Below, piece by piece: positions 59,436-64,000 of a DNA stretch of 64,000 bases. How positions within the stretch are numbered: position 1 is the first letter of the stretch; each line of letters begins with the position of its first letter. The position numbers and the translations under genes were made by a program. Source of the DNA: Bacillus_AB infantis_B (GTDB taxonomy: Bacteria; Bacillota; Bacilli; Bacillales; Cytobacillaceae); NCBI RefSeq assembly GCF_008180445.1, contig NZ_VTER01000005.1, positions 124,001 to 188,000 on the forward strand, given 5' to 3'. The notes under the pieces were generated by a model that saw nothing but the letters and a program-made list of their open reading frames with translations, ran no database searches and was not told the origin of the DNA.

Positions 59436-60440
59436 TCAGCTCCCTACTTTTACAGGGATGTTCAGGAATTTCAAAGCATTTTTCCCTAGCATCGCCTCTG
59501 TCTGTTCTTTAGATAGATCGAGCGTATCATCAATCACCTTTCCAGGAGGAACCTCTCTCAAAAGGAAAGGATAATCCGAACCCATGATGATCCGTTCATG
59601 CCCAAAGATCTGAAGCAAATAATTCAAATTTACCGGTTCATTTACTAAAGAATCATAGTAAAACTGTTTTGCGTAATAGCTCGGCGGCTTTTCCAGCAGA
59701 CGCAAATGCGGCCAAACATTCCAGCCCTGATCCAATCGAGGAAGCAGGTAAGGGAGTGCTCCCCCGCCATGAGCCAGACATATCTTGAGCTTAGGGAATT
59801 TATCCATTATTCCGCCGAGGATTAAACTTGCCCCAGCAAGTGCGGTCTCACTCGGCATCCCAACTGTATACATCAGGTTATGGCGCGGCATACGCTCCTT
59901 GCCAAGGATTTCCCAAGGATGTATAAATAGAGGTACTTCCCACTGTTCTGCCATTTCAAAAAACTCTATAAAACGGGGATCGTCAAGATTAATGCCATTT
60001 ACATTCGTACCAATCTCAATCCCGCTCAGACCCAGTTCATGCTTGCAGCGATCCATTTCACGAATCGCAATTTCAACATTTTGCAGAGGAACAGCACCAA
60101 GGCCAATGAACTTTGTTGGATATTGGTTGCAAATATCAGCGATGAAATCGTTCTGGACGACGGCTAAAATTTCCGCTTCCTCCGGAGGAGCCCAATACGA
60201 GAATGTGACAGGAATTGGTGATAGCACCTGCATGTCGACTCCTTCACGCTCCATATCCTTGATGCGTTTTTCTGCATCCCATACTTGGTCTGTCACCTCA
60301 CGGAATACTTTTCCGGCAACCATGATATTAGCGCCGCAGGCACAAGTCCGCTCAAGCTGCGGCCACTTCTCACCGCTGAAGCGCTTTGTCAGCTCAGTGA
60401 AATTTTCCGGGATAATATGCGTATGGAAATCTACTCGCAT
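59436..60440 (-). CDS. nbaD: 2-amino-3-carboxymuconate-6-semialdehyde decarboxylase (ACMSD)
   Basis: A 334-residue metal-dependent amidohydrolase-fold decarboxylase. The metal motif DFHTHIIPENF is at the N-terminus. VPLFIHPWEILG and CLAHGGGALPYLLPRLDQGW supply further histidines, and MGSDYPFLL the aspartate. The ATG at 60440 lies inside the end of the dioxygenase gene (10-base overlap). It converts the ring-cleavage product to 2-aminomuconate semialdehyde, pulling the pathway away from quinolinate formation. Confidence 0.93.
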   Translation of the reverse strand: MRVDFHTHIIPENFTELTKRFSGEKWPQLERTCACGANIMVAGKVFREVTDQVWDAEKRIKDMEREGVDMQVLSPIPVTFSYWAPPEEAEILAVVQNDFIADICNQYPTKFIGLGAVPLQNVEIAIREMDRCKHELGLSGIEIGTNVNGINLDDPRFIEFFEMAEQWEVPLFIHPWEILGKERMPRHNLMYTVGMPSETALAGASLILGGIMDKFPKLKICLAHGGGALPYLLPRLDQGWNVWPHLRLLEKPPSYYAKQFYYDSLVNEPVNLNYLLQIFGHERIIMGSDYPFLLREVPPGKVIDDTLDLSKEQTEAMLGKNALKFLNIPVKVGS

Positions 60441-60970
60441 TTCCACTCACTCGCTTCTGGAGGCATCTGATAACCGCAGTTCTTGCATTTTCGCAGCTCC
60501 TCATTGCCATTAAAGCTGGCAATTGCTTCTTTTACTTGAACTTCGATATTCGTTAGCTGAATGGTAGCGCGGTGCATCTCGTGATCACATTTATCACAGA
60601 ACCAGACGAAGTCCTCAAGCTCTCCTTCATCACGATTGCGCTCTATCACAAGGCCAATTGTATCTGGCACCCGATGTGGCGAATGCGGGACATTAGCAGG
60701 AAGATGGAACATTTCCCCTTCTTTAACCTCAACAACCTCACGCTTGCCTTCAGCATTGATAACCTCGACATAACAGCTGCCCTGAATTTGATAGAAAATC
60801 TCTTCAGAAGGATCAACATGAAAATCCCGTCTCTTGTTTGGCCCTCCCAAAAGCATTACCATCAGCTCGGCATCCTTCCAGATCACCTTATTGTTAACAG
60901 GCGGCTTAAGCTGATCTCTATTTTCCTCAATAAATTTCATAAGGTTAATCGGAGCAAATTGGCTTTTCAT
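60431..60970 (-). CDS. nbaC: 3-hydroxyanthranilate 3,4-dioxygenase
   Basis: A 179-residue cupin ring-cleavage dioxygenase. The active-site iron ligands are in RRDFHVDPSEEIFYQIQGSCYVEV (His, Glu) and HLPANVPHSPHR (His). The C-terminus carries a rubredoxin-like site, CDKCDHEMH then CKNCGYQMPP, seen in bacterial enzymes of this family. It opens 3-hydroxyanthranilate to 2-amino-3-carboxymuconate semialdehyde. This is the key enzyme that identifies the pathway. Confidence 0.96.
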   Translation of the reverse strand: MKSQFAPINLMKFIEENRDQLKPPVNNKVIWKDAELMVMLLGGPNKRRDFHVDPSEEIFYQIQGSCYVEVINAEGKREVVEVKEGEMFHLPANVPHSPHRVPDTIGLVIERNRDEGELEDFVWFCDKCDHEMHRATIQLTNIEVQVKEAIASFNGNEELRKCKNCGYQMPPEASEWKCE

Positions 60971-61059
60971 AACTGCTGTCTCCCTTCAGTTTTAATAGAT
61001 TTTATTGTTGTGTCTTCTAAAGCACGAATGAAAATGGTTATAAAGCCATCAATGCAATA

Positions 61060-61617
61060 TTACTCTGCTGCCTCTGCAATGCTGATTTTAAGAGATTTCT
61101 GCATATGGACTACTTCATCACCCAATAGTGAAATCCGCTGCAGCAAGTCAGCATCCACAATTTCATTTTCACGATTGAAGTGATCAGAGTTTGCATACAC
61201 ATAGCTTGGAGCCACAAATGCCCTGAAATAACCGGCAATCGGTTTCAGCTGGTTCTCAATCACCAGAAAATGCTGGTAGGTCCCTCCATTTGCAACAAAC
61301 CCCATCACCTTATTCCGGAAAGCATCCGGATGGACCAGGTCAAATAAATTTTTAAGCACACCCGGGATAGAGCCCTGAAAAATAGGAGTACCAATAATGT
61401 AGAAGTCTGCGTTCGAGACCTTTTCAATCACCTTTCTCGTGTCGTCCGAGTATGTCAATGGATCGCGTCCATCACAAAACTGGACATCATAGTCCATCAT
61501 ATCGAGCAATTCAACATCTATATCCGGATACTTCTTTTTTACTTCATCCAGCACTTTGCGGACGACAATCCCTGTTTTAGCACCAATGATTGTTCCCGAG
61601 ATACCCAGTAATTTCAT
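61060..61617 (-). CDS. NAD(P)H-dependent flavin reductase (FMN_red family)
   Basis: A 185-residue flavodoxin-fold reductase: LLGISGTIIGAKTG for flavin phosphate binding, YIIGTPIFQGSIPGVLKNLFDLV, and GFVANGGTYQHFLVIENQLKPI. The ATG at 61617 has GGAGG upstream; the frame extends to 61665 without support. It should supply reduced flavin to the HpaB-type hydroxylase encoded two genes upstream. An FAD synthetase-like gene lies between them, matching the anthranilate 3-hydroxylase locus described in Geobacillus thermodenitrificans. Confidence 0.9.
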   Translation of the reverse strand: MKLLGISGTIIGAKTGIVVRKVLDEVKKKYPDIDVELLDMMDYDVQFCDGRDPLTYSDDTRKVIEKVSNADFYIIGTPIFQGSIPGVLKNLFDLVHPDAFRNKVMGFVANGGTYQHFLVIENQLKPIAGYFRAFVAPSYVYANSDHFNRENEIVDADLLQRISLLGDEVVHMQKSLKISIAEAAE

Positions 61618-61677
61618 CTTGTTTCCTCCTGTCCGCCAAATTATAGCCCTAGTGCTTTTGGGCAAAAATCCACCACT

Positions 61678-62217
61678 TCAAAACTTTTCTGAAGGCCATC
61701 CCAATAATGCATTCGAGAGAGAAATCTCTCCTTCTGAAATGAGCCCGCGTATTCTGGTGGACGAAATGGGACTTCCTTTTGGGCAGCATACCGGCTTTGT
61801 CACCTGCACACGGAAATATTTTTCAAGCAGCGCAACATCTCCTATCCGGTCTTTCCCAAAGCGAAAATCACCTCCAACCATGATTTCTACTGGATTAAGC
61901 TTTGATAGTGTACGAATGAATTCATAGGCGCTTCTTTTCGCATACGCTTCATCGAAACTGGCTACCACAGCATTTTTGACACCTAGGTTTTCAATTCTGC
62001 TCAATTTTTCCTCGACACTTGTCAGCATCCTTACTCCTTGGAAAAATACACGCGGCGGAGGATCGAATGTGTACACCACACTTGGAACCATCAGCTTACG
62101 GCCTCTTTGAACAGCATTTTTTATGACGGTTTGATGTCCTCTATGAACACCATCAAAGGCACCGATAGCTACAATGGATTTCTCCAGTTCTAAATTTGTG
62201 TAAACATGTGCATCCAT
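61678..62217 (-). CDS. FAD synthetase-like protein (RibF N-terminal domain only)
   Basis: A 179-residue nucleotidyltransferase equal to the N-terminal FMN adenylyltransferase half of RibF: AIGAFDGVHRGHQTVIKNA, VGGDFRFGKDRIGD and SSTRIRGLISEGEI. The C-terminal riboflavin kinase domain is absent, so it is not the house-keeping bifunctional enzyme. It probably makes FAD for the adjacent hydroxylase system. CAGGAGG precedes the ATG. Confidence 0.9.
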   Translation of the reverse strand: MDAHVYTNLELEKSIVAIGAFDGVHRGHQTVIKNAVQRGRKLMVPSVVYTFDPPPRVFFQGVRMLTSVEEKLSRIENLGVKNAVVASFDEAYAKRSAYEFIRTLSKLNPVEIMVGGDFRFGKDRIGDVALLEKYFRVQVTKPVCCPKGSPISSTRIRGLISEGEISLSNALLGWPSEKF

Positions 62218-62243
62218 CTGGATTCTCCTCCTGTGTACTTAAT

Positions 62244-63725
62244 CTACTTTGTGAGCGCTTTCTTATTGTCCTTCTGAACTCCCTTTAATGCTTCTTTGAC
62301 CATTTCCAAATTGGCCTGACGCTTATAGTTGTTATAGAAGATCCCCCTCTTGCGGATTGGATCTCCTGTATAATAACGTTCATACTGAAGCAGCCTTTGT
62401 CCAAATGCCTCCCCGCAAAGATCCCAAGCAAGTTTGAAAATGCCTACACGCTCCAATGAAGATACACCTTCGCGTCCAACATAGTAATTATCTATTGACC
62501 CTCTTAATTCTTCTGCGTCAAAATCAGCTCCCGTTGGAGACATCAACAACCCTCCAGCTCCCACAATCTGCATGATTTCGATTGCACGCGGATACATTTT
62601 CGGCAGCAGGCCCCGGATCGTTTCAAGTGCTACGTAATCAGGCATTGCTTCTCCCTTATCCGTAAATGTATGTTCATACTCCGCAACCTTTAGCAGCGCT
62701 CTAATGGACTCAAGTGACTGTGCAAGTTCCCCAAGCTGGTCCTGGACATTCAGATATCCATCAACACCGATTGTGTCAGCCACTTTCATGGCAACTTGTG
62801 TAGCGAATTCCAATTTCACAAGTCCCCTGACCCCTGATTGGTGTGCCGGCTGCTGACCTGCACCTGTCATTGGATAAAGCCTATTAGCTGCTTCGACGTT
62901 GTTGTATAAGAAAACACGGTCCCACGGTACCACAACATCTTCAAATACAAGTAACGCATCCATTTCTTCAAATCTTGATGCAAGCGGGTGATCAAAGAAG
63001 GAACGGGTGCCATCCTGCATCGGCTCACGGCAAATAATGCGAAGACCTGGAGTTTCAATCGGAATTGCAAACGCTAAAGCATACTTCTCGTCACCAGGTG
63101 CGAATCCCGGGAATGAATAGATGATAACCTCATCTGTAACCGGTGCAAGCGTAGCAAGCATTTTTGCTCCTCTTACCACTAAACCATCCGGGGTTTCCTC
63201 CACAGCCCCTAAATGAGTAAATTCATCCTTTTGTTCATGAGAGGTTTTGCTGCGGTCGTTTTGCGGGTTAATGATTGCATGAGTAAGAAAGATATCGTTA
63301 TCACGCAAATATTTATAATAGTTGCGGACATTCTCAGCCCAATCCTTGTTGTACCTTTCGAAAAAGTCGGCATTATAGTACATAGAAGTTACCACTACGT
63401 TCAAGAAATCCGGGGTACGTCCCATCAATCCGAATGTCGCTTTTGCATAGGCTTCAAATACATTGCGCCGTTTTATTAAGTCATCATAGCTCTTTGGCAC
63501 AAGGAATGAGTTATTTACTCGCTCGCCTGTTTCCTCGCACACATGTGTGATTTTTTCCTGGAATTCCGGATCATGCTGCATATCATATAGCCTTGCGATC
63601 TCAAGGATCGGCTGTTTGAACACCGGTTCCTCAAACAAATTCTCCACTTTTTTTCCAGCAAGCCAAACCTCAGGTTTACGTGCTTTAACTGCTTCGATAT
63701 ATTGAGCTCCTGTCCTAATTCCCAT
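62244..63725 (-). CDS. HpaB-family flavin-dependent hydroxylase, predicted anthranilate 3-monooxygenase
   Basis: A 493-residue member of the 4-hydroxyphenylacetate 3-hydroxylase family: TGAQYIEAVKARKPEVWLAGKKVENL at the N-terminus, ATFGLMGRTPDFLNVVVTSMYYN, THAIINPQNDRSK, FEDVVVPWDRVFLYNN and IVGAGGLLMSPTGADFD. Because the next enzymes use 3-hydroxyanthranilate, its substrate is probably anthranilate. Hydroxylases of this type with a partner reductase and RibF-like protein do this in Geobacillus (EC 1.14.14.8). The ATG at 63725 has GGGAGG 8 bases upstream; the open frame reaches 63761. It is the first gene of the operon. Confidence 0.88.
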   Translation of the reverse strand: MGIRTGAQYIEAVKARKPEVWLAGKKVENLFEEPVFKQPILEIARLYDMQHDPEFQEKITHVCEETGERVNNSFLVPKSYDDLIKRRNVFEAYAKATFGLMGRTPDFLNVVVTSMYYNADFFERYNKDWAENVRNYYKYLRDNDIFLTHAIINPQNDRSKTSHEQKDEFTHLGAVEETPDGLVVRGAKMLATLAPVTDEVIIYSFPGFAPGDEKYALAFAIPIETPGLRIICREPMQDGTRSFFDHPLASRFEEMDALLVFEDVVVPWDRVFLYNNVEAANRLYPMTGAGQQPAHQSGVRGLVKLEFATQVAMKVADTIGVDGYLNVQDQLGELAQSLESIRALLKVAEYEHTFTDKGEAMPDYVALETIRGLLPKMYPRAIEIMQIVGAGGLLMSPTGADFDAEELRGSIDNYYVGREGVSSLERVGIFKLAWDLCGEAFGQRLLQYERYYTGDPIRKRGIFYNNYKRQANLEMVKEALKGVQKDNKKALTK

Positions 63726-63946
63726 ATACACCCTCCCGGAATAAGTTGATTGAAAATTCAATTTGAATTGTAATACTAAATATTGAACGTAACTGTAGTC
63801 TAATTAACATATTTTTAAGAATAGTTATTTGAAGAGTCGAAATTATCTAACTATCCGTAGCAATAAAACTATATATCGCCTATGATTAAAATAATCAAAG
63901 AATCATGGCAAAGCTTCGTATCCAAAAATATTGGGGAGGTAATGGT
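63726..63946. promoter_or_regulatory. Divergent control region of the anthranilate operon
   Basis: 220 bp, AT-rich. AATTCAA-T-TTGAATT (63755-63769) is a perfect 15-bp dyad 30 bp before the hydroxylase start, a good repressor-site candidate. GATTA-AAA-TAATC (63884-63896) is a second short dyad. No strong -35/-10 pair is visible on either strand and no cre box is seen. Confidence 0.5.
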
Positions 63947-64000
63947 ATGGTTACGGTTTATGAGGAAGTATTTCACTGGGATGCTTATCTAAAGTATGGA
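63947..64000 (+). CDS. Start of a divergent gene (partial, 18 codons)
   Basis: GGGGAGG lies 7 bases before an ATG that opens MVTVYEEVFHWDAYLKYG and runs off the right edge. Its divergent position next to the catabolic operon would suit a regulator, but the visible sequence is too short to recognise. An alternative ATG at 63942 meets a stop after 16 codons. Confidence 0.6.
   Translation, partial: MVTVYEEVFHWDAYLKYG

Overview
The window looks like chromosomal DNA of a low-to-medium GC Bacillaceae member (a Bacillus or a relative such as Cytobacillus or Mesobacillus). The reasons are strong AGGAGG-type ribosome binding sites, frequent GTG and TTG starts, cre boxes for CcpA, a close relative of B. 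subtilis VmlR, B. subtilis-type XylR control, and many hairpin-plus-T-run terminators. I see no rRNA, tRNA, insertion sequence, phage gene or CRISPR array. Species is not assigned.

Layout. (1) 1-10.4 kb: a locus for sophoro-oligosaccharides (beta-1,2-glucan fragments). An ABC importer, an esterase and a LacI regulator run leftward. A GH3 beta-glucosidase and a GH94 1,2-beta-oligoglucan phosphorylase run rightward from a shared control region with two matching palindromes and two cre boxes. (2) 10.5-13.7 kb: small proteins, two divergent MpsC/DUF2294 paralogues and an orphan RsbT-like kinase. (3) 13.7-17.4 kb: cdaR-gntP-glycerate kinase. (4) 17.4-22.7 kb: carboxylesterase, SelO, a hydroxyacyl-CoA dehydrogenase and a YgjP-type metallopeptidase. 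(5) 22.7-33 kb: genes related to antibiotic resistance (two ABC-F proteins including VmlR, an APH-family kinase, an AadK-type adenylyltransferase) around an amino-acid ABC transporter. vmlR has a clear leader attenuator with a short upstream ORF. (6) 33-37.4 kb: diguanylate cyclase, unknown proteins, malic enzyme. (7) 37.4-50.4 kb: a xylose/xylo-oligosaccharide regulon (XylE-type symporter, xylA, xylB, ABC importer, xylR, GH43 xylosidase). Three copies of one 22-bp operator tie its promoters together. (8) 50.5-63.7 kb: thirteen leftward genes for anthranilate degradation through 3-hydroxyanthranilate and 2-aminomuconate to pyruvate and acetyl-CoA, with a TRAP transporter and a tautomerase at the distal end. 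A new rightward gene starts at the window edge.

How it works together. Three sugar or acid import modules feed intracellular enzymes: phosphorolysis of sophoro-oligosaccharides, xylosidase/isomerase/kinase for xylosides, and meta-type cleavage for anthranilate. Cre boxes at the glucan, xylA and TRAP promoters point to global carbon catabolite control. In all three ABC modules a hairpin terminator follows the binding-protein gene, which would give more binding protein than permease.

The least explained elements are non-coding: two arrays of exactly six 20-bp units (ATTAGCAACTTT type) between convergent genes at 21.9 and 29.3 kb, a family of GGGACAGGT-type palindromes scattered between genes and expanded into a 39-bp tandem array at 37.6 kb, and a roughly 150-bp inverted repeat at 25.5 kb. 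The pathway assignments rest on family recognition by eye; no database search was run.
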